Origin: Varroa destructor
Lineage: Eukaryota > Arthropoda > Arachnida > Mesostigmata > Varroidae
NCBI RefSeq assembly: GCF_002443255.2
Contig: NW_019211456.1
Span: forward strand, 45,217,955 to 45,281,954
DNA length: 64,000 bases
Reading direction: 5' to 3'
A model generated the notes under the pieces. The model saw nothing but the letters and a program-made list of their open reading frames with translations. It did no database searches and was not told the origin of the DNA. Every line of letters starts with the position of its first letter. Position 1 is the stretch's first letter. This document shows positions 13,156-26,500 of this stretch, in pieces. A program made the translations under genes and the position numbers.

Positions 13156-15884
13156 TGCAGGACGGTCCTAACGTAGCCCATTTGAGATCGGTAATGCGAT
13201 AGCTAATTGGTTCCTCTAAGCTCACGCGACTTTATGCTGGTGGGTTTGGCAAACCCAGATACAAACTTTAAGTAATTAGTAAATAATACGAATTATGATT
13301 ATGACATAAGCAGTTTATGTTTGTAGCTTTCCTAGTTAGAGAAACAATGATGAATGAACCGCTACCTTCAAAATTTGCCTCCGATCCTACTATTTTATTG
13401 TTAAGCATCCTGTGCTATGCAAGCGTACGCGCTATATTTGCTGCAGTTCTAATGTACTAACAGCTGCTATAGTCGCGATAAACCTCTAGCCAATTCCGAA
13501 GGGGTAGTCCATGCAGTTTCGACGGGGTTGATATGCGACGATGAACGAACGATGGCGTGGTAGGTTGGTGATTGTTATTATTACTATTGGTTGCTGCTCC
13601 TGTTTGCCGTTACCTGTAATACATTCGGCTTTTGATTCTCGATGTTCGCCGGTTTACCCAGTTTAATCGGCTCTCCTTTGCCGCAGTATGGAGCTTTTGG
13701 CGAGGTCGCTATTGGACGAACTGTTACGATACTTCCCTTTACCCGTTTCATTCGAATGACCAACCGTAGATAAACTGGAATAAAGCGGATCTATTAAGAG
13801 ACGAGATGGAACAAGGAACAAATAAAGCGGGGGGGAAAAAAAAAAAAACAGCAGATGAGAACCAGCGGAACAAAGGAGATGTTTACTCTGAAGAACCCCA
13901 ATTTAGAACAGACGATTTATCTCATCGTCTGTTTTGTCGACGTTGTTATGATGCTATGATGATCTCATTCCCGATCCACACGTTTGTGCCTTTCTATAAG
14001 TAGTTATTAACAGAAAACTGTTGACTATTATCGCGGGCAGCGCGTATCGCAAGATAAATGCCGGCAATGCAGAAGATCAACAGCAACTATATTTTTGTTG
14101 TTTCAATGAACGACCTGTGGAAACAATAACAATGTGATTAGATAATTAACGCTGGCAGATAGATGCACAGGGCCGTAGAGAGAAAACGGACAGGTTTTTT
14201 TCTTTAGTAATCGACCTGTGCTTATTGGCGTAAGTTTATGCAATTACACAATCTACAAAAATAGCACTTGTAAAAGAACATTAATAGAAATAAATAATGA
14301 GTCGCATTGATCAGACGAAGTTCATATCGATGCAAAACACACTTCTGTACATAATATCATTTACTTATTAGTAGGTACGTGTGCAAGTTATAGAAAAGCA
14401 AAAAAACGTCGAAAAAATAGGCTGACAGGTGTCAGTACTTTCTTCATTGAAAGCACTCTCATCTATTTTTTCTTTATCTGGGCTGCCACCCTCGTTGTGT
14501 ATGTAAATAGCTGCGCATTGTGACTTTTAGAGGTTTTAGCTATCGCAAATTGACGTCTGAGTCGACAACATTTTGGCACCAACAACTAAGTGCTTTTAAA
14601 TGAATCTTTATTCTTCACAAACATTACACATTTAAGATTTTACTAAAATATAACATCCAATATAGCCTTCGCGGCAATTATTTGGGTTTTTGGCCTTTTT
14701 TTCTCGTGCATCAGTCTATAGCTCTGAAATGCCAGCTTACATATTTTCCTTAAGTTTGTTAACCGTCCGCAAGATGTACACAAAAATTTTTAGGTACACC
14801 TATAAGAAGATATCGAACGGAGTTATGCCGCATAATCTGAGAGACGTCACCCCGCCTAAAGATCAGCCGCTTATTGACGTGATCGTTTAACAACAACAGT
14901 TATTAGAACCCAGATGTTAACAAAGCTTTTTCAACAATTTGGGGTACAAGAAAGCATGAGATTATCTCCCGGATACAATCCAGAGTTAATTGTTTTGTCA
15001 GAAAAAAAAAGACTAATTGCCAGACAATCATGTTTTGGGATGTGGATTTCATTCGTGGATAGTTCGGGTACTCTTGCGTCACGACGATCCATAGACAGCC
15101 TATTAATCTAAAGAGCATATCCGTGCGGCTATTTCTATTTCTATTTCCGTGCGGATATATGCAAACAAGTAGCTAAAAAGCGCGTGAAGCATCTATTGAT
15201 TTTGTATCAAGGTGAATTCTTTAAACTTACAATGTTGGTAATAAGGAAAGGTTTATGCAAATATTTTCAACTTGCTCCAGATGACCCTGTACAATGATCC
15301 TATAATATGCAGGTTGCGTAGTACAATATACAACGAATGACAGGACGTTCTACTTGATATCAAAACGATGTACGTTGAACTGAAACCAGTGACCTTCAGG
15401 TCTAATGGTCGCTGAATTTATCGATATGGACATGAAGATTTAATCGTATTGAAAACCGCCATTTGACTAAATCCTAGAGTACGTTATTTGTACATTTTCT
15501 ATTAACTGAAAATGCGCATAATCTCTTATTATAGTAATTTTCTTTGCTTTCAAAAACTTTTTAGCTTTTCTTTTTCATCGAACGGGCAGGATGCGTACGT
15601 CCCTTATCCGAACGCTCTTATTCTTAAGAAAATTACACACTTTGCCAATCAATTCTGGCGTTGTAGGTTTGCGTGATAGAGTTATCGACACCATGCACGT
15701 CTACAATACATCTGTTAATCATTTTTTTTGTTTAAAAAACACAAGTATGCAGTTTTTGTGCAACCTGTAGGTAGATGTTGCTGTATGACATCATGAGCAT
15801 CGCATGCTTTACCTCAATTAGCCTCAACGTATTGAGGTTAGTTCCGAGATCTGACATGGCTTCGATGGTTACTCTAGTTACATC

Positions 15885-15908
15885 TTATTATTATTATTAT
15901 TATTATTA
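15885..15908. repeat. TTA microsatellite, 8 copies
   Basis: Eight uninterrupted TTA units are seen in non-coding DNA. Confidence 0.9.
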
Positions 15909-18900
15909 CTCTTCTAGTTGTTACTCTCTGAAGCCTTTAAATAGTGAAGTTGAATCCTTATCATACACAATCACACACGTATAGATGTTTGTTGTGAGAT
16001 CTCGGACAAACAGCTCATAGAATCATAAGCCTATTTTCAACGTCTGTTGTATCTGACTGCATATGAATATGCTCTGCAGTGTACCTGATCCACGCATAGT
16101 GCTGATAGCTTTGCTGGAACAGAATTCAATAATGGAAATTTGTGCCAGATTACCTCCTAGGATTTATTCTTTGCCGCATGCTATTTGTCTTAATGAATTT
16201 TACACACTGCTGCTGAAACGGATCTCTTCAATACTTCTTGGTTCATCGATGATGCAGAGGAGAACGCCACCAACAAGCTTGATAATGATAGGATTGTACA
16301 CAAAATAAGTGCTAAAAGTGATATTTGCGAGAGAATGAAAGATAGCACACGCTATTCGGTCACAGTATGAATGAGTGTTAATAGCACCTAACAGAAAGCC
16401 TTCATCTAAACGGAAGGGGCGCATCGATACCAGTGGCAGAATCCGTAGTGGACGTGTTCACATCATAATTTCCAGTAGAAACAATGTAGCATAGATCGTG
16501 TCGTGATGATATATGTAATAAAAGCCCGTTCGTAACAGGCATCGTTCTTATTGATACTAACGGTATACTGTAGTACAATGTAATAGATAGATTCATTATG
16601 GCCGTCCTCTATTGTGAGGTTCAGTAATGGTTTTCTGCCGAAGAAGGCCTTCGAAAGATTTCACGTTGTTTCGTGTAGGTCATCTCAGTCTAGAACATAA
16701 AAAACGTTTTTCATTAATTTATTTAAAGCTCCTAGTAATGAGTCGTGATATTAGACCACGTTGCTGGTTCAAGGTCCGATTATAAATAAATGAGCTAATT
16801 TTCAGCTTTGAGGAAGTTTGCCCCCCTTACCTAAAGTGCCATAATAAAAATAATAATAGTAGTGGCTTATTAATAATCAACTAGATTTACGGTCTTTTTT
16901 TAAATTTATATTGCATTTTTATCGTGCTATTGTAGTTTCATCAAACCCATTGAGACTATAACTATTTTGTATTTGAACAACTGTCTTTTCAGAAAAAAAG
17001 TATATTCGTACGGTAATCATCCAGAAAACTCGTTCGAGTTCAATCGAACGTTAGAAGAGAGACAGTTATACTGATGTTCTTTACAAGAGGAGATAGATTG
17101 TTTGTTTGTTTGTTTATCTTCAACAATAGATCACGGACCAAATATAAGACCTTCTAGGTGCTTTCTTTTTTGTTATCATGATATTATATTCCCCTCTTTT
17201 TGATGTAATCGACCCTCGTATAACATCAACGAAAAAACTAAGCATATTTCGCGTGTTCTCTGAACGAAGAATGAAACATACTAATATCCATAATAGTATC
17301 TTTTAGTGGTAATTATTTTTCTCACTGAACAAAACGGCGGCCTATTAGGTTCCAGTAAATCAAACTCCTTTATTCCTATTTGTGAGGACAAAGATTAAAG
17401 TTTACACGCGAGTAGAATCTTTGTAGCTGAAGTTTCACACCTAGAATGCAACACAGTATTTTTGCATTGTTATCAATAATTCAAATATAATGTTTTCAGA
17501 TCAAGTTGCAAATTGAAGGATATTCGAAGATGGGTTTGGTAGTTAGATGACTCAAAGTCACAGCAGAACGCCATATTGAGAGAGGCCACAGAGCTCTTTC
17601 AAACATGCGATCTCAGCGAATGCAGTAATACTGAGGATGCGATCACGGGAATAACGGCATTTTAGCATCTGTAGATAAACTTTCTCAAAGACGCAACAAT
17701 ATAGCGGGTCCTAATGCAAGATCTAGAAAAATCCACAACATGTTTGCCTCAAGCATGTCATAAAGATTGATTTTAAAATTATAAAATAAGAAAATACGTT
17801 GAAAATAATACTCGCGTTTTGCTTAGTATATTAGCAGTTTACCTTTTATTTAATAATAGAGTATTTAATGTTATTTCTCCGGTTAAAATGTCATAAGATT
17901 GACACGATTGCATGAAAATAATTGCATCACGTGCTTCAACGGTTACTTCCTAGTATCGGTTCATTGGCAGTGTATGTCAGCTTGACTGCCGGTCGTTACG
18001 GCTTATAATCTGGCATGTATGGCCTAGTATAGGAACCTGCACTCGTTGGATTAAATACTGGGCGTTTTACGTACAGTTACTAAACCCAACGTCGTCATAA
18101 CATAATATTATCCCAATGTTTTTTTTTTGTTGTAAATGTTCCCACTTAGAAATTATTCGGAATCAGCGTCTTCACAGAGAGGAAAAATACACATTTTTGT
18201 GTACGCAGGGTATCGGAGGAGTCAAGCAACCTTAAAAATCATTACACGCTCCGGTATACCTTTTGAAAGTTGACCAATCGTTAATCACAAAGTTAGTTTT
18301 TAATTGGTTTCTTAGCAAACAGATAGAATTGCGAACGGCTCGACATAGAACAAAAACGCCGTCAGTGCTCCTGTTTATAAAAAATAGATTAGCTCTTCAT
18401 CGTGCCCGTTCATACAGATGTTGTGAGGCGATTAATATAGCCTTGTCTCCACGCGAGGCGATAGAGAATGTATGGGCGATAAAAGCGAATGATGAACCAC
18501 TTCTGATTCTTGCGCAGGAGTTCCTTTTGATTTTTAAACTGAAGATACTGTCGACACAGTCCAGATCTTTGCAGGCCTATAGTGCAGATATTTTATTGCT
18601 ATTAAACAGTACTCTGTAAATTTGTCCTTTTTCGTTACTTGTAAACAATATGATTACTTTAAACACCTTCGTGAATTTTCAAGAGCTCCGCTATACCCTT
18701 TAAGGCCGTGGGAACATATCGTACGAATATTCTTATATAGTAAATACATATATCACCGGCCCCTTGCTTTGCAGTTTGCATCTTCAGAGTGCATGTCACA
18801 ACAGGACTGATTACTTAGACAAATCAAAAAATTCCAGGTACTTGCTGCCCGACAGCAAAATTCAGTGGCTAAAAATCGGAGCGTTGCATAGCTGAAGAAT

Positions 18901-19188
18901 GACATCTAAATTTTTACGAATTTTGGGAAAAAGAAATTTTTTCTCGAATGTTGGGCCAGCGAAGCAGCTATTGGGGCAAAAGAGCACTGTTTAGCTACCT
19001 AATCAAAGATTTGCAATTGAGCCCTATATTTATGTCTGTACTCATCATAAACACATGGAAGCCCCAGATGCGCATATTTTAGCTACTAGTTTTGTAATTT
19101 GTGTATATTCAGACTTGTATTAGTTACATAGTTAGACAGCTAGATTAACTACACCTACCAGCTGCAAATTCCTTCTAAAAATAACCCT

Positions 19189-21162
19189 CTAGAGGCGAAT
19201 TTGCCCTGTACTGATCTGCGTATACAGCTCTTCGTCAAGAGGAACATACTGCTTTTTTCTATGGTCAAGGAAAAACAGTGGGTCTTGAATTTTGTTTGGA
19301 TTAAATCCTTCACTGACAAGATTGTTCTTCTTATACTTGAACGTCGTGGTCGATTCTATTTCGTCGACATATCGTATAAACAACGGAATCGCATATCCAG
19401 GTAAAATATCCGCCATCTGATTCAAAAGCCGGTCGAGGTCAATTTTCGAGGCTTGATCCTGCTTGTTGAGTATAGCAGCCATTCCTGCCTTACCCTCAGT
19501 ACCTTTGACAGCGACACCGTAGACAATGGCATCCGTTAAACCTATAATTTTCGCTATGACGCTTTCCACCTCGTTAGTGGACACGTTTTCACTTTTCCAA
19601 CGGAATGTATCTCCGGTGCGGTCCTGAAAATAAACGTAGCCAAGTTCATCGTAGACAACTATATCACCCGTTGCAAATGCGCACTCGCCATGTTGAAGAA
19701 TGTCGGTGTAGATTTTCTTTTTTGTTGCCTCCGCATCGAGATAGCCTTCGAAACGCATTGACAGTTGAGCTGTGATAATTCCAACGAGTTCTCCGGGCTC
19801 GTGAGGACCACACTCGATGCACAAGCCTCGGCTGTTCCTTATCGGTTTGCCATTCTCAGGGTCGACCTTAATGACATGCATAGGAAGGATGGCGCGGGAA
19901 ATAGTTTTGCTCATGCGGCATACCGTTGGCAAGAATCCAACTGCGCCCGGCGTGTTGTCCGTGTTGATTAGACCGGCGTTCCCTTCTGTTGACCCGTAGA
20001 TCTCGCGAATATCTTTTACACGAAAGCGTTTTTTAAACTCGTTCCACAACTGCTTTCTGGCTCCATGTCCGTAAAGCATTCTCACCTGATGTGTATTGTC
20101 TGTATCGCGTTCTGGCTGCGCAAGAACATATCTGATCATTTCACCTATGTACAGAACAACTGTACACTCGTACGTTTTGCATTCTGCCCAAAATCGGGAG
20201 GCTGAAAATTTGGTAGAAATATGGCACGATAGGCCGTAGACTATACACGGCCCAGGTCCTAGAGTACCCCCAGAGTTGTGGTACAAGGGCACACTTAGGT
20301 AGATTTTGTCGGAAGTCCTGAAACGGCACACATAGTACATATTTGCAGCGCAATACATGTAACGTTGATTTGTAATTATAGCAGCCTTTGGTAGGCCCGT
20401 CGTTCCCGAAGTGAAAATGTAGAGAAGACGATCTCTGGCTTTACCCTGGTGAATTGATTCTTTAGCTGAAGCTTTCTCGACGTATTGCATAAGGTCTTGG
20501 CTCCTTACTTCACCACAAAATTTCTTGCCTACATGATAAAACGCGATGGAGGAATCCTTGATGTGGGGTAATGCTGAGTCTATAGAGGTTCCTAAAGAAC
20601 TACTGAATATAACTACTTTGCTGTTAATCACGTTGATGCAGTGAGCTAACGAGGTATTTTTCAAGTTGGAATTTATTAAACCTGTAACCACTCCGAGTTT
20701 GCTTAAGCCCAACCATATCATTACGAATTCTGGCCGATTTTCCATCAATAAGGCGACTTCGTCCCGTGGTCGGAGACCTACTTCCCGAAAATAATTAGCC
20801 ACTTTATTACTGAACTCCCTCACTTCACTAAATGTCCATTTCGATTCATTTGAAGACATAAACAATTTGTCTGGATAAGTATCAGCGGTTTCGGTGAACA
20901 GCTGAGGTACTGTAGCTTCCCGCTTGACTTGAGCAAGCAGGGCTTTTCTTGCTCGGTTTGCAGCATATCCGGCGGCTAGATCTCGCGGCAAAGTTCGGCA
21001 AAAGAGCTTCAACTCATCCAAATATTTAATCACAAAGTGATTCAAAATGGCCCATAAAACCCCCACTATTGGCGACCACTGATGAATAGGATACCACAAC
21101 GTCGACGCCAGCCCCAACCATAGCATTCGTGCAAATACATTTAGATTAATGAGGTTAGCCAT
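19189..21162 (-). CDS. Fatty acid transport protein / very-long-chain acyl-CoA synthetase, intronless
   Basis: This is a complete 657-aa member of the SLC27/FATP family, which couples long-chain fatty acid uptake to ATP-dependent CoA activation at ER or plasma membranes. A hydrophobic N-terminal segment (about residues 12-45) fits the family's membrane anchor. The AMP-binding P-loop is at residues 248-262 (YIFTSGTTGLPKAAI), PLYHNSGG at 292-299, the adenylate motif YGSTEGN at 389-395, and the FATP signature DRTGDTFRWKSENVST at 514-529. The C-terminus ends in the family-typical LDEELY...G.I.L pattern. Length is normal for the family (about 620-690 aa). The ATG is in a good context (AAAACCATGG). 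The gene runs through with no intron, while animal SLC27 genes normally have many, so a retrocopy that stayed functional is likely. Family assignment is very secure; the choice between FATP1 and FATP4 type is not. Confidence 0.95.
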   Translation of the reverse strand: MANLINLNVFARMLWLGLASTLWYPIHQWSPIVGVLWAILNHFVIKYLDELKLFCRTLPRDLAAGYAANRARKALLAQVKREATVPQLFTETADTYPDKLFMSSNESKWTFSEVREFSNKVANYFREVGLRPRDEVALLMENRPEFVMIWLGLSKLGVVTGLINSNLKNTSLAHCINVINSKVVIFSSSLGTSIDSALPHIKDSSIAFYHVGKKFCGEVRSQDLMQYVEKASAKESIHQGKARDRLLYIFTSGTTGLPKAAIITNQRYMYCAANMYYVCRFRTSDKIYLSVPLYHNSGGTLGPGPCIVYGLSCHISTKFSASRFWAECKTYECTVVLYIGEMIRYVLAQPERDTDNTHQVRMLYGHGARKQLWNEFKKRFRVKDIREIYGSTEGNAGLINTDNTPGAVGFLPTVCRMSKTISRAILPMHVIKVDPENGKPIRNSRGLCIECGPHEPGELVGIITAQLSMRFEGYLDAEATKKKIYTDILQHGECAFATGDIVVYDELGYVYFQDRTGDTFRWKSENVSTNEVESVIAKIIGLTDAIVYGVAVKGTEGKAGMAAILNKQDQASKIDLDRLLNQMADILPGYAIPLFIRYVDEIESTTTFKYKKNNLVSEGFNPNKIQDPLFFLDHRKKQYVPLDEELYTQISTGQIRL

Positions 21163-23531
21163 GGTTTTCTTTTTTGTTTTTCGTTCTCAAAGATAAAGTA
21201 TGCTGTCTAGCCAGCACAAACTTATCTTCAGATGTTTATGACGTTGTATTTTTTCAGCAGCAAATTTTTAGTTGAAACATCACCGGTACAACTTGACGCA
21301 TGTAATACAGATGTTTACTCGTTAGAGAAAACGACAAATGGTATTTGACACGTGCTGGTCAGTATATCAGCTAGTAATCAGTCAAACCTAGCACAGAGTA
21401 CACATATCATCCCAGTAAAACAGCCAAAAGCGCCATCACACGTCATGCCGGAGGCGCAACGCCTGCTTGGATCTTTAACCGCTTGTGCTCACACCTACTC
21501 CCTCCTCCACCACGAAGTGAAGGAGGGCATCGCCGGCAAAATTTGAACAACAAATCTTGTGTTATTGACACGAATTTTGTATATTGCGCATTATGGGTTC
21601 GAAACAACAACAAAGCCACTGTGTGGGCTTGGCATTCAGGCACTGTTTCCTATTAGGCCAGGAACTTCCACCGTCCTGGCAAGACTAAAAAAACCTGAAT
21701 AATCATGGGCCGAAAATTATAGTTATTTTTCAAACCCCAAGGGAATAATCAGGCATACCCAAGGGTTCAAAGTTTTTACGCCCATTATTTTAGATTAGAT
21801 TTGTAGTCTAAAACGTTTGACCGTTTTATTTTAATACATTTGTTACAGTTCTTTCTAACAAATCGAACTTCAAAGGTCACACGCGTTAATGTTTAGCTTG
21901 GATTTCAATCTATAAAAATAATTCGCTTGCTGGCTTACAAGTATATAAAGAGATGTACAGATGCACACAAAGACTAAGGCAAAACTCGCATCGAACTTCA
22001 GTAAAAGTTCTACAAAAAAAATCCGTGGTTTTTTTATATTGAATTAGAGCTTTTCGTAGTACAAATATCGAATTGATTGCATTAATTGATTAGAAGCTGG
22101 TAAACACCACGTATAATAAAAATAAATTAACTATATAGTACTCGTAATTTTCCTTCGTAAACGGATGGATGGATCTCACTTTAAATCAGTAAATATAACA
22201 TGGACCTCTATTACTGGAGGCATGTGTCCTCAACCAACACCTGCCATTTGCCAATTAACACTACACTGTCTGCTGATTTTACTATTGATATCTAAATCAG
22301 ACCTTCGCCATAGGCATATATAATTAGCTAAGACCAAGCTTTTAGATCTTTAACAGCCATACAACCTTATTTAGAGAACCCTTGATCATCTGCTATCTGA
22401 AAGCCTATTTTGCCTCTTCAGTTGACATGCAAGGATACTAGATAATTTTTCGAGGTTTCTGCAGACCCGGGTCCGACTCCTTACAAAAACGCTATAGATC
22501 TAATACGTTAATATGTAGTAGAAACGATTGATTCAAGTTACTTTCGTATTTCTGCATAGTTTGGTAATAAATATAGAATGAACCTAGGTTAAATTAAACC
22601 TTGAACCACATTTTCGAATAGAACCGTATTCTGCTCTTGCATGGATCATTTCAGTTAAAATACTTGTATTTTTTTACTCCATAGACAAGCTTCGCAGTGG
22701 CGCCTACCAGTTAGCACTCAGATGACACAAACTCAGACGACCCCTATGATGTATACACGTATCGGGCTCCGTGATGCTCAGCCAACCGGAGTTCTTAAAT
22801 AGCCGATAATTCTCTAGCTACTCTGTAAGATATGGAACATTATCATGAATGACTTATCAATGCTTGATTGAATGATCCTTTTAAATCAGCATCCAAACCT
22901 GTATTTCCAGCAGTATTGTTACATTTATATGCTGAATTTTGCATTCACGTGGAAGGGGTAGACTCATAGGGTTTTTACAGATTTATTACAGCGACATGTT
23001 CGCAGATTTTTCGACAAAAACGGCACGGCCACATGCAGACATTCCTCTCTTCGAAGCATTACATTTGCCAGAAAAACCTCCACTTCCATAATTTTTCATG
23101 TTATAGCTATAAGCCTCCAGTTTCAATATGCCTAAACTTTTACTACTAATAATATGTAAAATAAATATTAAAACGATTTGTAAAATCCATATACTCAGGC
23201 AAAGTTTATTTTCATAAAATACACCATGTATTGGGTATAGTACATTTCCGCATTGATTCGATGCATTATTAATATGAAAATAATGCTGCTCACTACATAT
23301 ATAATCGACCTAACAGAATCCAGCCACATATTTTGACTTGAATATTCAGCTTTTTCTTTGGAAGTTTTTGGATGGTTATGTCTTACTTACAGAACACATA
23401 ACGCTAGATTAGAGAGGCTTCTAAAAACAGCAACAAACGCATTTCTACACGATGTACATTTGTAATACATTTAAGGTCATTCTAACACACTTTATGCAAG
23501 CACCTTCTTTACTGTTCCATGTTGTCGTTCA
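21163..23531. other. Intergenic region between FATP and the mTERF locus
   Basis: It holds the upstream region of the minus-strand FATP gene and the 3' flank of mTERF body B. No recognisable gene and no clear TATA box were found. Short ORFs at 21352-21643 are open on both strands and carry no motif. Confidence 0.6.
23205..23210 (-). terminator. Possible poly(A) signal for mTERF body B
   Basis: TTTATT on plus reads AATAAA on minus. It lies about 320 bases downstream of the body B stop codon, a reasonable 3' UTR length. AATAAA is common by chance in AT-rich DNA. Confidence 0.3.
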
Positions 23532-26500
23532 TCAGCGTGAGGACTGGAACCGTATAATTTTGATCGAACTTGTTCTTTTTGAGTTCGGCTTGCTGAGAAC
23601 GCGCTTATAGTATACGTTCGATCCAAGCTGAATCTTCTTCAATACGAATGGACATTTGCTGTAGGTCGGATGACTGAAATTCTTGGATGAACTCAAACAA
23701 TGTCGGCTTTTATTTGTTCTAAAGCGACTCTCTGACATAGGTGCCCCAAATATGGCTGTATCCAATTCAGTCAGCTGTTTAGGTCGTGGAAGATGCCAAA
23801 CTCTGCTATTAACAGATGTGACTGCCGATGCATCTGGTTCAAATAGTAAAACATCCGCTGTTTGCATATTCAGTTCTCCCGTATCTGTATTAAACACACT
23901 ATGAAATGGCTCGGAAGCTTCAATGGCGTGCAATTCGGGGTCATTTTCTATTCCGTATAGCAACATCTCTCCGACGATTTTCGATTTCTTCCAGGCATCC
24001 CCAAGTCCTAACTTCTATTAAATAGATGAAAGAGAAATAATCATATGGATTACATGTAAATTATCGCGTACTGGACAAACTTCATTGAATATATCTATGA
24101 CGAAAAAATCAAAAGCCGTTATATATGAGGAGATCTTAGTGGCAAAGTTATTTAACATGAATAACGTTGCCTGCGATAAGCAAAACTACGCTGTCGTGCC
24201 CTACATATATTCAATCTCAAGTGACGGCTTTTTGAAATTTCTAAAGCATATACTGAATGTTCTTACTGTCCCAGAACGAGCCAATAAAAATAGCCCAACA
24301 AATAAAATTAAGGCGCAGAACAAAAACAAAAAACCAACAGTGCCACTCGATTTTCATTTTTGAATTGTAATGCTTGTTAGGCGTTTGCTTTATCGCGAAA
24401 TCTAGCAGAATCTTTAGCGCTCTTTTTAAAAACTAGGCCAGCGTTATCATAGTTGGTGAAACCTCTACTCTCTTTAAAATATCATATTTAATCAATTTTA
24501 TTTTCTTTTTCAGAAATGCGTAACTACTCTCTACCTGCGTGTAGCTCAGGCGACGGAGGTTACACCAAGCCTGTCGCAACACTCTATAATTGAATAATAG
24601 CAGTCCAGGTGCCCAACGAATCTGTTCGATACTGAAACCAAGCTCGCTGATAAGAAAGTTGGCAGAGTCTTTGGCAGTTAACAAACACCTATAAAGCAAA
24701 AAAGCATGTTCCAGTTTTTCGAGCTTATTGTCGATGGACTTTTTTAAGTTTAGTGTAGTTTAAAATTTAAATTAGACCGCCCTTCCACGTGAGCACTGTA
24801 TCTGTGGTGGAATCGGATTGCAAAGCTAAAAGGAAAAAAAGTGATCGTATGTATAATTCTTACCCGCCTATGGATGTGGATTGATGCAGTCGTAGCTTTT
24901 TAGAAAGATCCAACTTTTGCTTTTTGGTACTAATTTGGAGACGCGATGACACATACTTCAGAAAGTCCCGATTCACTCCCTTTAAAAGATCCGGTTGTAA
25001 CTCATTGAAGAGAATTGTTCCAATAGACAAAAATGTTAGTATGGTACATTTTTTTTTTACCTTTGATTATTATATTACACAAGTGCAACTTCGTAATTAA
25101 TATTTTTGTGTAACTAAGTGGCAGTGGTAAAACTTTCACTACAAAAAACTATCATATTTGCCTGACAGTCTAAGTGATACCAGAATATGCTTATTTTACA
25201 TACAGCATGTAGTTCGTGGTCTCGAAGCCGATTCCGATTTCTTACTAGCTGACGCAAAAACAAAGGACTATTTCGATGAACCGAACCTTCCGTTAACTGC
25301 AACGAACAAGACACGTGCAAGATCGATTGACTAATGTCAAAATTATTTACCCTTTATCTTACATTTTTCCAAGATGCATCGCTAATTAGTTCTCATAACA
25401 AGCTTATGAAAAACAATACAGCATTAAACTGCTCTGCGACTTGTTTTGTGCCACGCACTTTGTTGACTATATACACTGTTGTGCTTGCACGTTACCCAAA
25501 ACTCAGACCCTTTGGCATTCATGTCTTACCTTATTAAGCTCTGTGAAGCGTTTGAGCAGAACATTCGGCCTACAAACATAAATCAGAGGGAATAACCACA
25601 CTTGTTCAGGAGTGACCCTCTGGTGGTACAAAATGTATTCAATTTCGCAGATTTTGTCGACCTTTGCTGTAAGTATCCTAGGTTCCTCACGAACTATCTC
25701 GCGTAAAGTAAACGTTGCCAAGGAAGGTATCTAAAGAAAAAAGTCAAAAAGTTTTTGGTGAATTGTTACCATAATTATTCTCCGTTCTACTACTACTCTT
25801 AACATACAGTTATTTATCATTTCAGAGTATCTAGATTCCTTCAACTTGCTTCGCCTTGTCTACCATTTGAGGTCTAAACTTGGGTCTAAAATCTACGTTA
25901 AAACACAGTGCGCAGTAGGGTACTCCAGATAACTTACATGAAAAATATAGCACTATTCGAAACTTGCAAATACATTTTGTAGTGCCGTGCGAATTCAAAG
26001 AGAGCAAAACAAAATAGACAACTACACAAAAAATTTTACATATAAAAATCTTGGCAGGTATTAAATATGGAACGAATAGTTAAAAACGTTCTATTCACAT
26101 GTTTTACATGTACATCACGTCCAACCGTTTGCTCAGTCTTGTTTTGCAATTGCAATCAACCGATGTGAGCACTCCAAGTTTGCAATGGTTGTGTATAATT
26201 GCATAATAACGCAAGGACACAGCAGTAAATATACTTTTCATTCAACGTACCCTACACTTAGGATTAAACTTACCCTATGGCAGTCGATATCTATCGATAA
26301 CTATTTACGTAGTTAAGTTCAGCTATACGGGCAGGTTTGTTCGTTCGATCATAACTAGGACGAAAGCAAGGCTACAGTTTTGATTGACTTAAGCCATTAG
26401 TTGAATTTCGAGGCTACAGAAGAAAGTACACTTACAATTGTAGACGACCCAGACACGTAATTTTCTAGTTACTCAGGTGCAAAAGACACATTTACATAAA

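Larger units (their letters stand above)
11864..19188. other. Non-coding stretch, no gene supported
   Basis: No recognisable gene. It contains a TTA microsatellite (15885-15908), a TTTG repeat (about 17098-17116) and A/T-rich DNA. The longest open frames are on minus at 12556-13155 and on plus at 18263-18619. Neither shows a family motif. The second lies just beyond the 3' end of the fatty acid transport gene. Confidence 0.5.

Noticed and set aside
15118..15165. CCGTGCGG direct repeats flanking CTATTT units
   Set aside because: Short and simple; looks like local slippage rather than a functional site.
18263..18810. Two adjacent plus ORFs (118 and 62 codons) just downstream of the FATP 3' end
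   Set aside because: No ATG at the start of the first, no domain, no splice partner; consistent with chance.
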